DNA of 64,000 nt from Sphingomonas sp. 35-24ZXX (GCF_000786215.1 NZ_JROG01000010.1:1-64000), one strand, 5' to 3'; shown: positions 7,653 to 16,701, numbered from the stretch's first letter. The notes: generated by a model not told the origin, from the letters alone. A program made the numbers and translations.

Positions 7653-9644
7653 ATGTCCGAAGACCTGTTTGCCAAAGCCGCCGCCGCGTCTGACGCCTAT
7701 GACGCCTCTGCCATCGAGGTGCTGGAGGGGCTGGAGCCCGTCCGCCGTCGGCCGGGCATGTATATCGGCGGTACCGACGAGCGCGCGCTGCACCATCTGG
7801 CGGCCGAAGTGCTCGACAACAGCATGGACGAGGCGGTGGCAGGCCATGCCACGCGGATCGAGGTCACGCTGCGCGCGGGCAACCATCTGACGATCAGCGA
7901 CAATGGCCGCGGTATCCCGGTCGATCCCCACCCCAAGTTTCCCGGCAAGTCGGCGCTGGAGGTGATCCTCACCACGCTGCACTCGGGTGGCAAGTTCTCG
8001 GACAAGGCTTATGCCACCAGCGGCGGCCTGCACGGCGTGGGCGTGTCGGTGGTCAACGCGCTGTCGACGCAGCTGCTGGTCGAGGTCGCGCGCAACAAGG
8101 AGCTGTATGCGCAGCGCTTTTCGCGCGGCGCGCCGCTGGGCCCGCTCGAAAAGGTGGGCGCTGCCCCCAACCGTCGCGGCACCACGATCAGCTTCGTGCC
8201 CGATGAGGAAATCTTTGGGGCTGGCGCGAAGTTCAAGCCCGCGCGGCTGTTCGCGCTCGCCCGCTCCAAGGCCTATCTTTATGCCGGGGTCGAGATCCGC
8301 TGGAAATGCGACGCCGAGCTATCCGACGACAAGGTGCCGCAGGAGGCGGTGTTCCAGTTCCCCGGCGGGCTTGCCGATCACCTGCGCGAGCAGTTGGGCA
8401 GCCGCGAATGCGCGACGGCGGATTTCTTTGCCGGAACCCAGGACTTTCCCGATGGCAAGGGCCGGGTCGAATGGGCGGTAGCCTGGCCGCTGTGGAGCGA
8501 CGGCAGCTACAGCTATTATTGCAACACCATCCCCACCCCCGATGGCGGCACGCACGAGGCGGGGCTTCGCGCCGCGATCCTCAAGGGGCTGCGCGGCTTT
8601 GGCGAGCTGGTCGGCAACAAGAAGGCGGCGACGCTGACCGCCGAGGACGTGATGACCGGCAGCGAGCTGATGCTCTCGGTGTTCATCCGCGATCCGCAGT
8701 TCCAGAGCCAGACCAAGGACAGGCTTACCTCGCCCGAAGCGTCACGCCTGGTCGAAGCGGCCGTGCGCGACCATGTCGACCATTTCCTCACCGGCAACAT
8801 GGAACGCGGCAAGGCGCTGCTGGGCCTGGTGCTCGAGCGGATGGACGAGCGGCTGAAGCGCAAGGCCGAGCGCGAGGTCAAGCGCAAGACCGCGACCAGC
8901 GCGCGCAAGCTGAGGCTGCCGGGCAAGCTCACCGATTGCAGCAACGATGGCACAGGGGTCGAAGGCGCCGAGACCGAGATCTTCATCGTCGAAGGCGACA
9001 GCGCCGGCGGTTCGGCCAAGCAGGCGCGTGACCGCAAGACTCAGGCGATCCTGCCGATCCGCGGCAAGATCCTGAACGTCGCCTCGGCCAACAGCGCCAA
9101 GATCGGCGCCAACCAGGAAATCGCCGATCTGGCGCTGGCATTGGGCTGCGGCACCGGCAAGCATTGCGACCCCGGCCAGCTGCGTTACGACCGCATCATC
9201 ATCATGACCGACGCCGATGTCGACGGCGCGCATATCGCCACCTTGCTGATGACGTTCTTCTTCCAGGAGATGACCGAGATCGTGAAGGCCGGGCATCTCT
9301 ACCTCGCCCAGCCGCCGCTCTATCGGCTCGTTGTGGGGGCCAAGAGCTGGTACGCGCGCGACGACGCGCACCGGGCGGAGCTCGAAGCGACAATCCTCAA
9401 GGGCAAGAAGGTCGAGGTCAGCCGCTTCAAGGGGCTGGGCGAGATGAACCCCGGCCAGCTGCGCGAAACGACGATGAACCGCGCTTCGCGCTCGCTGCTG
9501 CGGGTCACGCTGCCGCCCAATTACGAGCAATATTCTGCGGTCAAGGATCTGGTCGGCGAGCTGATGGGCAAGAACCCCGAGCACCGCTTCAATTTCATCC
9601 AGAACCACGCCGCGCAGGTGGATCGTGAAGCGATCGACGCCTGA
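7653..9644 (+). CDS. parE: DNA topoisomerase IV subunit B
   Basis: 663 residues. ATP-dependent type IIA topoisomerase subunit that, with ParC, decatenates daughter chromosomes. The N-terminal GHKL ATPase starts IEVLEGLEPVRRRPGMYIGG and has DNSMDEA, DNGRGIPVD and GGLHGVGVSVVNALS; the TOPRIM domain has VEGDSAGGSAKQ and DADVDGAHI, followed by the C-terminal G-E-M-N-P-x-Q-L motif. D-E-R-A-L-H-H-L and the absence of the long GyrB insertion favour ParE. Start at ATG 7653. Confidence 0.95.
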   Translation: MSEDLFAKAAAASDAYDASAIEVLEGLEPVRRRPGMYIGGTDERALHHLAAEVLDNSMDEAVAGHATRIEVTLRAGNHLTISDNGRGIPVDPHPKFPGKSALEVILTTLHSGGKFSDKAYATSGGLHGVGVSVVNALSTQLLVEVARNKELYAQRFSRGAPLGPLEKVGAAPNRRGTTISFVPDEEIFGAGAKFKPARLFALARSKAYLYAGVEIRWKCDAELSDDKVPQEAVFQFPGGLADHLREQLGSRECATADFFAGTQDFPDGKGRVEWAVAWPLWSDGSYSYYCNTIPTPDGGTHEAGLRAAILKGLRGFGELVGNKKAATLTAEDVMTGSELMLSVFIRDPQFQSQTKDRLTSPEASRLVEAAVRDHVDHFLTGNMERGKALLGLVLERMDERLKRKAEREVKRKTATSARKLRLPGKLTDCSNDGTGVEGAETEIFIVEGDSAGGSAKQARDRKTQAILPIRGKILNVASANSAKIGANQEIADLALALGCGTGKHCDPGQLRYDRIIIMTDADVDGAHIATLLMTFFFQEMTEIVKAGHLYLAQPPLYRLVVGAKSWYARDDAHRAELEATILKGKKVEVSRFKGLGEMNPGQLRETTMNRASRSLLRVTLPPNYEQYSAVKDLVGELMGKNPEHRFNFIQNHAAQVDREAIDA

Positions 9645-9669
9645 GGCGGATGGCTCGAACGCGCGGCTA

Positions 9670-9722
9670 GCGCAACGTCCCTCGACTTCCCGGCAACGCC
9701 GGGAAGTCGAGGGACGTTGCGC
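9670..9722. terminator. Perfect 25-bp inverted repeat after parE
   Basis: Two 25-base arms (9670-9694 and 9698-9722) are exact reverse complements around a 3-base loop (AAC). The RNA would form a very strong hairpin 25 bases past the parE stop. There is no T-run, so it is either a Rho-independent-like stop of GC-rich type, an RNA stabiliser or a palindromic repeat element. It ends 19 bases before the ATG at 9741 and includes the TTG at 9717. Confidence 0.6.
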
Positions 9723-9740
9723 AGCATCTCGGCCAAACGG

Positions 9741-11057
9741 ATGGTGACCTTGGCCACCGCCCTACTGGCCATGTCGGTTTGCCCGCTTCCGGTGTACGCC
9801 CAGGCGATGCCGCCCTCACCCCCTCCAGCGCAAACCGCCTTCGACCAAGGCGCGGCCAGCGTGCTCGCGCTGCTGCAGGGCAAGGCGAAGTCGGCGGACA
9901 TCTTCAACTCCGCCTTCGTCGCCGCCGTGCCCGAGGCCCAGCTCGCACAGGTCATTGCCGGCCTCAAGGCGCAGCATGGCGAGGCCCAGACGGTGGTCGC
10001 TATCCGGCCGATGGATGCGCGCTCGGCCAGTGTCGACATCCGTTTCGACAGGTCCATCGTCACCTTCACCATCGGCATGCTGAACGGCAAGCTATCGGGC
10101 CTGTTCATCACGGGCACGCGCACCGAAGGCGACAGCCTCGCCCAGATCACCGCCGATATCGCCGCGCTGCCCGGACGGACCGGACTGATCGTGCAGAAGC
10201 TGACCGACAAGGGCCGGGAAACGCTGATCAGCCGCAACGCGGACGAACGCTTCGCGATCGCTTCGGTGTTCAAGCTCTATGTGCTCGCCGAGATCGACCG
10301 CGCGGTGCGCGCAGGCGAACGCGCGTGGAGCGATGTTCTGCCGCTGACGCAGAAATCGCACCCGTCTGGCATCGCGCAGGACTGGCCTGACAATGCCCCG
10401 ATGACGCTGCAGACGCTGGCGACGCTGATGATCTCGATCAGCGACAACAGCGCCACCGACACGCTGATCGCCGCGATCGGCCAGCAACGGCTCGCCGCGA
10501 TCGTTCGCGCCAGCGGCCATGCGAGCCCGCAGGACATGACACCGGTGCTGTCGACCCAGCAGGTGACGGGGCTGAAAATGCCCGCCAATGCCGCCTTGCG
10601 CGATCGCTTCCTCGCCGCCGATGACATCGAGCAGACACGCTTGCTGCAAGAGGCCGGTGAGACGCTGCGGCTGAACAAGCTCGACCTGTCGGTCTATACC
10701 GGCGGGCCCAACCAGATCGACACGATCGAATGGTTCGCCAGCCCCGCCGATATCGCGCGGCTGCTGGCGATGCTGGAGCGCGATGGCGATCCGGTGACGC
10801 GCGCGATCCTCAAGGTCAATCCCGGCATCCCGCCGGTCAGCGCCGGTCGCTGGGCGTATCTGGGGTACAAGGGCGGGTCGGAGCCCGGCATCATGGGGAT
10901 GAGCTTCGTGGCGGAAACCAAACAGGGCGAACGCTATGTCGTCAGCGCGCTGGTCAACAATCGCGAGGCCGAGATCGATCAGCCAGGCTTCATCACGCTG
11001 ATGACGCGCCTGCTCGATCAGCTGGCTGGCCCGACTGCGCCAGCCACTCGTCCCTGA
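9741..11057 (+). CDS. Secreted class A beta-lactamase-related serine hydrolase
   Basis: 438 residues from ATG 9741; a TTG at 9717 lies inside the hairpin and is less likely. Signal peptide MVTLATALLAMSVCPLPVYAQA. Residues about 30-140 form a Cpe/ORF6-like N-terminal domain. The C-terminal transpeptidase-like domain has S-x-x-K (ASVFKLYVLAEID), SDN (ISISDNSATD) and K-G-G (YLGYKGGSEPG) in place of K-T-G. I see no clear omega-loop E-x-x-x-N, so hydrolysis of beta-lactams is uncertain and an esterase or peptidoglycan-related role is possible. Its 3' end overlaps the convergent acetyltransferase by 65 bases. Confidence 0.85.
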   Translation: MVTLATALLAMSVCPLPVYAQAMPPSPPPAQTAFDQGAASVLALLQGKAKSADIFNSAFVAAVPEAQLAQVIAGLKAQHGEAQTVVAIRPMDARSASVDIRFDRSIVTFTIGMLNGKLSGLFITGTRTEGDSLAQITADIAALPGRTGLIVQKLTDKGRETLISRNADERFAIASVFKLYVLAEIDRAVRAGERAWSDVLPLTQKSHPSGIAQDWPDNAPMTLQTLATLMISISDNSATDTLIAAIGQQRLAAIVRASGHASPQDMTPVLSTQQVTGLKMPANAALRDRFLAADDIEQTRLLQEAGETLRLNKLDLSVYTGGPNQIDTIEWFASPADIARLLAMLERDGDPVTRAILKVNPGIPPVSAGRWAYLGYKGGSEPGIMGMSFVAETKQGERYVVSALVNNREAEIDQPGFITLMTRLLDQLAGPTAPATRP

Positions 11058-11562
11058 GCAGCCCGAACAGCAAGGTATCGCGCACGCCGATATGCGTTTC
11101 CCATTCGGCGCGCAGGTGGCCTTCCAGTTGGAAGCCCATTTTCGTCAGCAGGCCGATGGAAAAGCGGTTGTCGGGATCGGTATCCGCAAAGACGCGGCGT
11201 TGCCCTTCGGTGATCAGCAGCTGGTCGATGACCATAGTCACAGCCTCGCGTGCGATCCCCTGCCCCCAGGCCGAGCGGGCCAGGATATAGCCGATCTCGC
11301 TCACATTGGCGCGCTTCTGGTGCGCGTTGACCCAGCCCAGCGCGACGTCCTCACCCGTGCGGGTGATCGCCCAGCTGCGCCATTCGCCCGCGGCCGCGGG
11401 CTCGAGATAGGCCCGCGTCTCTTCAACTGTCCGATGTGGGCCGGACGACCACCAGGTCATCAGATCGACATCGGACAGCACGGCAAACAGCGCCTCGGCG
11501 TCGCTCAGCCGTACTGGCCGCAGCACGAGCCGCTCGCTCGCCAGAACCGGCAGGTCGGTCAC
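10993..11562 (-). CDS. GNAT family N-acetyltransferase (RimJ/RimL type)
   Basis: 189 residues. RLVLRPVRLSDAEALFAVLSD opens the fold, and the acetyl-CoA loop reads YILARSAWGQGIAREAV, a match to the R/Q-x-x-G-x-G/A pattern, followed by D-N-R-F-S-I-G-L-L-T-K-M-G-F typical of the RimJ/RimL subgroup. Substrate unknown. Its last 65 bases are antisense to the end of the serine hydrolase gene. It is followed upstream by a LysR gene 7 bases away, in the same direction. Confidence 0.88.
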   Translation of the reverse strand: MTDLPVLASERLVLRPVRLSDAEALFAVLSDVDLMTWWSSGPHRTVEETRAYLEPAAAGEWRSWAITRTGEDVALGWVNAHQKRANVSEIGYILARSAWGQGIAREAVTMVIDQLLITEGQRRVFADTDPDNRFSIGLLTKMGFQLEGHLRAEWETHIGVRDTLLFGLLRDEWLAQSGQPADRAGASSA

Positions 11563-11569
11563 GGCCCGC

Positions 11570-12382
11570 TCACGATGCAGTCAGCGCCTCGACCAGCGCC
11601 TTGACCTTTTTCTGCCGCCATTGCGGGGTCGGCGCGACCACCCAATAGGCGCGGCGCGACGGGCGCGCCTCGCCCAATGCGACCAGTCGGCCTTCGGTCA
11701 GGTCGCGTTCAGCCAGCAGCCAGGGAATGGTGACGCTGCCGAAGCCTGCAACCGCAGCATCGATGCCTAGCCCCGCATCAGCGACCTGCAGCACGGTGGA
11801 GCCCTCGCCCTCTTGCCCGTCGGCATCGCGCTGGCAGCCCGGCCATTCGATCCGCCGATCGCCGGCATGGCCCGGGGCCGCGACGGTGACGAACTGCGCG
11901 GGGCCGATCTGCGCGCCTTCCAGCTCCGCCGGACCATCGGCCAGCCGGATCGCACAATCGAGGTTCGCCTCGGTAAAGTCGATGTCGCTGTCGCCGGAGA
12001 CCAACGTATAGCGGATTTCGGGGTTGGCGGCGGCATAGCCGATCAGCCGGTGATGCAGCCACTTGGCGGCAAAGTCGCGCGGCACCGCGATCGTCAGGCG
12101 AAAGCTCGACTGGCCCTGCTGCATCGCGCGCACCGCTTCCTCGAACTGCAGAAATCCGCCGCGCAGCGCATCGAGTCCGGCGCCTGCCTCGTCGGTGAGC
12201 TCCAGCCCCTTTGGCGTGCGGCGGAACAGCACGACGCCCAGCATTTCCTCGAGCGCACGGATCTGCTGGCCCACGGCGGCAGGCGTCACCGCCAGCTCAT
12301 CGGCCGCGCGGGTAAAGCTCAGATGGCGAGCGGCGGCATCCAGCACGCGCAAGCCATTGAGCGGAAGATGCGTACGCTTCAT
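11570..12382 (-). CDS. LysR family transcriptional regulator (GcvA type), short effector domain
   Basis: 270 residues. N-terminal winged helix-turn-helix LNGLRVLDAAARHLSFTRAA with VTPAAVGQQIRALEEMLGV is the GcvA-type LysR head. The effector domain begins normally (FRLTIAVPRDFAAKWL) but the segment after VTVAAPGHAG is about 25-30 residues shorter than is usual for the group, making the whole protein short. The reading frame is intact and the C-terminus (LVALGEARPSRRAYWVVAPT) is normal, so this is a deletion variant rather than a frameshift. Target unknown; the acetyltransferase behind it is the nearest candidate. Confidence 0.88.
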   Translation of the reverse strand: MKRTHLPLNGLRVLDAAARHLSFTRAADELAVTPAAVGQQIRALEEMLGVVLFRRTPKGLELTDEAGAGLDALRGGFLQFEEAVRAMQQGQSSFRLTIAVPRDFAAKWLHHRLIGYAAANPEIRYTLVSGDSDIDFTEANLDCAIRLADGPAELEGAQIGPAQFVTVAAPGHAGDRRIEWPGCQRDADGQEGEGSTVLQVADAGLGIDAAVAGFGSVTIPWLLAERDLTEGRLVALGEARPSRRAYWVVAPTPQWRQKKVKALVEALTAS

Positions 12383-12394
12383 GGGGAACGGTGA

Positions 12395-12820
12395 TTAATC
12401 GGCAACCGCGGGGGCGACCAGCGGAAAACGCGGAATCTCGACCGCGATCAGCTGGCCATCGTCGCGCAGCATGCGGTAGATTCCCTCCATCCGCCCGGTC
12501 GGGGTGGTCAGCGGGCAACCCGAGACATAGTCATGCGCCTTGCCGGGCTGGATCAGCGGCTGTTCGCCCACCACACCTTCGCCATCGACCTGGTGCACGC
12601 CGCCGCGTCCGTCGGTGATCACCCAGTGCCGGGTGAGCAGCTGCACCGCGCTGTCCGAATGGTTCTCGATCCGGATATGATACGACCAGAACCAGCGGGC
12701 ACTGTCTGCGCGCGAACGGTCGGGCAGGAAGCTGACCGCGACGCGCACGGTGACGCCATGCGTGGTTGCCGAATGGCCGAAGAACTTGTCCATGCTGTCT
12801 GAAAATCGGTCCATCGCCAC
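12395..12820 (-). CDS. apaG: ApaG domain protein (Co2+/Mg2+ efflux-linked)
   Basis: 141 residues. VTVRVAVSFLPDRS, then FWSYHIRIENHSDSAVQLLT, RHWVITDGRGGVHQVDGEGV and GEQPLIQPGKAHDYVSGCPL are the ApaG fold (fibronectin-III-like). ApaG has been linked to cobalt/magnesium resistance; the exact biochemistry is not settled. A GTG at 12820 has an AAGAGG six bases upstream and was preferred to ATG 12814 or 12793. Confidence 0.93.
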   Translation of the reverse strand: MAMDRFSDSMDKFFGHSATTHGVTVRVAVSFLPDRSRADSARWFWSYHIRIENHSDSAVQLLTRHWVITDGRGGVHQVDGEGVVGEQPLIQPGKAHDYVSGCPLTTPTGRMEGIYRMLRDDGQLIAVEIPRFPLVAPAVAD

Positions 12821-12889
12821 AATATGCCTCTTAACGATGGCTGGCGAAAGGGGTGGTCGCGATTATTTGCTGGCGCAATCCGGGCGAGC

Positions 12890-13315
12890 CTATTTGCCAC
12901 TTTCCTGCTTCAGATAGGCGATGACATCGGCGCGCCGCTGCGGATCGGACAGACGAAACCCCATTTTCGATCCGGGCACGAAGGCCTGCGGATTGGTCAG
13001 CCACTTGTCGAGCTTGGCGGCATCCCAGGCGAATTTTGCCTTCTTGAGCGCGGGCGAATAAGCGAAATCCTTCGCGGTGCCCGCCTTGCGGCCGAACACA
13101 CCCCGATGGGCCGGGCCAATCCGGTTGGCATCAAGTGAATGGCAGCCGGTGCAGTTGTCGTCATAGATCTTTGCGCCACGCGTCGCATCGCCTGCTGGCA
13201 TCGCGGATGTCGCACCCGATGCGGTTGCCACGATAGCGCCAGTGCCAGCAACCACCGCGACCAGAAAGGCCAGAACCCGGGCCATCAAGGCCCTTTGCGA
13301 TCCATTTGACGTCAT
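12890..13315 (-). CDS. Periplasmic class I cytochrome c
   Basis: 141 residues. Hydrophobic N-terminal segment (VLAFLVAVVAGTGAIVATASG) serves as signal or anchor. The haem site is DDNCTGCHSLDANRIGPA (C-x-x-C-H), and the distal Met ligand is in VPGSKMGFRL, the layout of cytochrome c2/c-552 proteins with a G-x-A-H-R-G-V-F-G-R loop. It would carry electrons in the periplasm. The Tat-exported ferritin-like gene lies 76 bases upstream on the same strand and may be its partner. Confidence 0.9.
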   Translation of the reverse strand: MTSNGSQRALMARVLAFLVAVVAGTGAIVATASGATSAMPAGDATRGAKIYDDNCTGCHSLDANRIGPAHRGVFGRKAGTAKDFAYSPALKKAKFAWDAAKLDKWLTNPQAFVPGSKMGFRLSDPQRRADVIAYLKQESGK

Positions 13316-13391
13316 TGCACACCTTTGTTGTCGGCCCCTTCGGCCAGCGCGCTGCGATGCATGATCCGCGCTGGCCGGGCAAGAGGGGTTG

Positions 13392-13967
13392 TCAGCCGAA
13401 AATCAGTGGAGCGGCGGGCGGTGCCTCACCCAGAACGAAGCTGAGCGTGGCCCAGTGCGATGCCTCATCCGCAGCCAGACGCGCCGAAATCTGCTTGAGG
13501 TCGTTGTTGCTGAACGACGGGATGACGCCGATGTAAGCGTTGGCCGCGCCCTTCTCCAGCCTTTGCGCCAGCTTGAGCACGTCATTCTGCGACTTCACGG
13601 TGGCAGCCACGTTCAGCGCCTTGGCATATTCGGCATCGGTCTTGGCCATGACCGGCTTGCCGCCCATGTCGGTGATCGCCTTTATCAGCGCATCGCGGTG
13701 ACCCTTGTGGTGGCCCTGGAACAGCACGGCAGCATCCAGCACGGGCTTTGCAAGAAGGCCGCTGCCTGCCCCGATCGAGTACGCCGCGATCGCTTCATGC
13801 TCCAGACCGAGCGCAACATTGAGAATATCGACATCGCCCTGAGTCGCGCCGCCCTTGGACTTGGCGAAAGCGCTGGCGCCGCCCAGCACGCCGATGGCGG
13901 CTGCAGACAACATGGCACCACCGGTGGTGCCCAGGATCGAACGGCGCGTGGGTGTAAACTGGTCCAT
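13392..13967 (-). CDS. Tat-exported ferritin-like domain protein
   Basis: 191 residues. Twin-arginine signal TRRSILGTTGGAMLSAAAIG is followed by a four-helix ferritin-like domain: LNVALGLEHEAIAAYSIG, FQGHHKGHRDALIKAITDMG and RLAADEASHWATLSFVLG supply Glu and His residues in the pattern of diiron four-helix bundles (DUF4439-like or desiccation-related). Export by Tat fits a protein that folds or loads metal in the cytosol. Co-directional with a cytochrome c; the two may form a small redox pair. Function not proven. Confidence 0.8.
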   Translation of the reverse strand: MDQFTPTRRSILGTTGGAMLSAAAIGVLGGASAFAKSKGGATQGDVDILNVALGLEHEAIAAYSIGAGSGLLAKPVLDAAVLFQGHHKGHRDALIKAITDMGGKPVMAKTDAEYAKALNVAATVKSQNDVLKLAQRLEKGAANAYIGVIPSFSNNDLKQISARLAADEASHWATLSFVLGEAPPAAPLIFG

Positions 13968-14146
13968 CGTAAATCTCCCTGTTTGGGGTTGAGATGCGCG
14001 CGGGCGACCAGCTTTTGTGAATTTCCGCGTGGGGGAGATTAGCCCGTCCGTGCGTCAGACGATTGTGCGATGGAGCACAGAACGATCAATTCATCGACAT
14101 TTAGCGCCATTTTGGCGCGAAATCGTTCGCAAAAGGCGCGCGTCTG

Positions 14147-15463
14147 TCACTCGGCGGGCGCGGGAAGCGAATCACTTGCCCCTCGCCGCCCGGTCATCCA
14201 GCCGATGAGGCGCGGGATCGGGCCATGGCGGTCCATCCACGCGGCATAGGCGGCATAATCGGGATCGGCCATCAGGTGCCGCTCTTCGGTGCGCGCGCGC
14301 CAGTAATAGACGGCAGAGACGCAGGCAAGCAGCGCCGTGTTGCGCACAGCGTCGCTCCACGATCCGCTGGTCACCAGGAACGGCATCGTGGCAAACCACC
14401 AATAGGCGTTCTTGGAGAGATAGGCGGGGTGCTTGGTCCAGCGATAAGGCCCGTGCGTCAGGATTCCGCGATGGGTGAGATTGGAAAAGCGGATGCCGAA
14501 TGCGACCGTCGCCCAGGCGTAGATCGCGGTCAGCACGACCAGCCAGGTTCCCCAGACCGCCAGCAGGGCCGTCTGTCCTTCAAACCAATAGGCCCAGTCG
14601 GCCGTGTTGACGTGATAGTTGAGCGGACCATTGTCGCCCATCATGATGAACGGCGGATAGCAGATCAGCGCGGCAGCCCATCCGGCCATATACGGATTGG
14701 CGGTGCGGATGTGGGAATCGAGCGGCTTGAAGGTCAGCACATAGCCGACAGTGGCGAACTGCACATCCACCAGGAACATCGCGATGATCAGCCAGTTGGC
14801 AATCCACACCGGGTTGGTCGCGATCTCGGAGACATTGGCGTTGACGATATCGGCATAGCCGCCCGGCACGATCGACAGCATGAACGCGAGGAAGAAGCCC
14901 TTCACCGCCCAGGCGCGCAGATGGTGATGGATCGCCTCGCGCTCCCAGCCCGGCTGGCCCGAGATCATCGCGCCCAGGTGCCAGGCGCCGTCATGCGGGT
15001 CCTTCAGGTACCGGTCGATCCAGATGACATAGGGGATCGAGAGGAAGAACAGGAACGGCGAGGCATAGATGAACACCCGCATCGAGAACTGGTAGTTGCC
15101 GGTCCAGTACCAGCGCGCGACCGCATAGATCGCGGCGATGCCGGCCCAGGTCATCCACAGCCCGGTGAGCTTGATCAGGCTGGCATCGATGACATCGCGC
15201 ACGGGGCGCGGCTTCGACCAGTCAATGCCGGTGCTGGGGCGCAGATGGACCTTGTCGACCAGCAGCGACCACACCACCATCGGAAGTCCGGTCGCGACGC
15301 AGCACACCAGCGCCGCATTGGGTCCGTTCCAGCCATAATGCCGCGCCAGCATGATCCAGCCGAACAGTCCGACAAGGCCGATCAGGCCTGCGCCATGGCT
15401 GACGGCGCTGGGCGGGCAGCTGGGCAGACAGGGTTCTTGCGGCGAAGGGACGAGGCTGGACAT
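14147..15463 (-). CDS. PEMT/ICMT-type integral membrane methyltransferase
   Basis: 438 residues with about ten hydrophobic segments. The C-terminal THGPYRWTKHPAYLSKNAYW and the terminal R-T-E-E-R-H-L motif match the SAM-binding region of the isoprenylcysteine carboxyl methyltransferase / phospholipid methyltransferase family. The N-terminal 200 residues add membrane helices not seen in short ICMT-like proteins. Start at ATG 15463; the longer frame adds an Arg-rich leader. Substrate unknown; lipid or quinone-type methylation is possible. Monocistronic. Confidence 0.75.
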   Translation of the reverse strand: MSSLVPSPQEPCLPSCPPSAVSHGAGLIGLVGLFGWIMLARHYGWNGPNAALVCCVATGLPMVVWSLLVDKVHLRPSTGIDWSKPRPVRDVIDASLIKLTGLWMTWAGIAAIYAVARWYWTGNYQFSMRVFIYASPFLFFLSIPYVIWIDRYLKDPHDGAWHLGAMISGQPGWEREAIHHHLRAWAVKGFFLAFMLSIVPGGYADIVNANVSEIATNPVWIANWLIIAMFLVDVQFATVGYVLTFKPLDSHIRTANPYMAGWAAALICYPPFIMMGDNGPLNYHVNTADWAYWFEGQTALLAVWGTWLVVLTAIYAWATVAFGIRFSNLTHRGILTHGPYRWTKHPAYLSKNAYWWFATMPFLVTSGSWSDAVRNTALLACVSAVYYWRARTEERHLMADPDYAAYAAWMDRHGPIPRLIGWMTGRRGASDSLPAPAE

Positions 15464-15681
15464 CGTGCCTATGCTTAACCCAGATTGGTAAGGATAGGGT
15501 GAAGGAAAAAGGACTGCGGCCCGCCGCGCGGCAATTCGTCGCAAACTGAGCGCCGCACGCAAAAGCGTCTCGACACAGGAACACGATCGTGGCCTAACCG
15601 TTGGTCTGGCATGAGGCCTGAGCCCTGAAGGGGACAGGCGTCAACGGGAGATGCCGGGCCAAGGGTTGCAAAGGGTATATT

Positions 15682-16116
15682 ATGGTTCTGGGGCAGTTAC
15701 GGGTGACGGGATACACGTGGGCGGGGCTGGGCCTCGCCATCGCGGGCATGGGTGCGGCGATGGCCGCAGTACCGGTGCGCGCGGACACCATCCATGGCAC
15801 ATGGGAAAATCCCACCGGCGATGTGCGCGTATTGACACAGCCCTGCGGTGAGGAACTGTGCGGCAAGGTCACCTGGGCCAGCGATCTCGCCAAGCGCGAT
15901 GCCAGCGCGGGCGGCACCCCCAATCTCATCGGCACCAGCCTGCTGCGCAACTATCGCCAGACCAAGCCCGGCCACTGGCGCGGCAACGTGTTCGTGCCTG
16001 ATCTGGGCGATACCTATTATTCGACGATCAAGCAGCTCGATGCTAGTCGCATCAAGATCAGCGGCTGCATTCTGGGCGGCTTGCTGTGCAAGTCGCAGAT
16101 CTGGCGCAAGATCTGA
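15682..16116 (+). CDS. DUF2147 domain secreted protein
   Basis: 144 residues. A long signal/anchor segment (YTWAGLGLAIAGMGAAMAAVPVRA) precedes the DUF2147 beta-barrel: GTWENPTGDVRVLTQPCGE, LCGKVTW and a W-R-G-N-V-F-V-P-D stretch, ending KISGCILGGLLCKSQIWRKI. DUF2147 proteins are small periplasmic lipocalin-like folds of unknown ligand. Convergent with the DUF983 gene, three bases apart. Confidence 0.88.
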   Translation: MVLGQLRVTGYTWAGLGLAIAGMGAAMAAVPVRADTIHGTWENPTGDVRVLTQPCGEELCGKVTWASDLAKRDASAGGTPNLIGTSLLRNYRQTKPGHWRGNVFVPDLGDTYYSTIKQLDASRIKISGCILGGLLCKSQIWRKI

Positions 16117-16119
16117 CGC

Positions 16120-16551
16120 TCAGTCGCGCTCGCCTTCAGAGGCAGGTGCCGCAGGGGCAAACCCGTGCATCTGCCAGTGATATTGCAGCGCGATCACCGC
16201 GCCCTTGGCCGGCTGCAGCAGCGCGATCGTCAGCACGAGTGCACCGATGATCGCCACCAGCGCCAGGACCCCCATCGGCAACAGCTCGCGGCCGCCCACC
16301 GCGATCAGCAGCGGGGCGAGCAGATGCCCGCTGATGAAAATGGCGATATAGGCGGGAAAATCGTCCGCCTGGTGCAGCGTCCAGTCCTGACCACAGCCAG
16401 CGCAGCGTTCGACGGGCTTCAGATACCGCCGGAACAGCGGCTTGTGATCGCAGGCCGGGCAATGGTTGCGCATCCCCCGCAGCGCCCGCTGCCAGGCGCT
16501 CTGCCCCCTGATTTCGGCGGACATCGGGGTATTGCGGGCAGAATCGGGCAT
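16120..16551 (-). CDS. DUF983 membrane protein with zinc-ribbon head
   Basis: 143 residues. The N-terminal half has two C-x-x-C pairs (HCPACDHKPLF and RCAGCGQDW), a small zinc ribbon, and the C-terminal half two membrane helices (FISGHLLAPLLIAVGG and LALVAIIGALVLTIALL), ending in a cytosolic Tyr/Trp tail. This is the DUF983 family, found in Alphaproteobacteria near respiratory genes; function not established. Confidence 0.88.
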   Translation of the reverse strand: MPDSARNTPMSAEIRGQSAWQRALRGMRNHCPACDHKPLFRRYLKPVERCAGCGQDWTLHQADDFPAYIAIFISGHLLAPLLIAVGGRELLPMGVLALVAIIGALVLTIALLQPAKGAVIALQYHWQMHGFAPAAPASEGERD

Positions 16552-16701
16552 GACATATCTTCCGTGGGCAAGGGCCGTGTTGCCATTGCGTGTCCCTGAT
16601 AGGCATCGGGGTCGGCAATGTCATAGCATAGTACCCGCATTGATTGTCGTGCGTTGCACCCCATCATAAGGGTTGGCTTCATCCAGGACACCCGATCCCC
16701 C

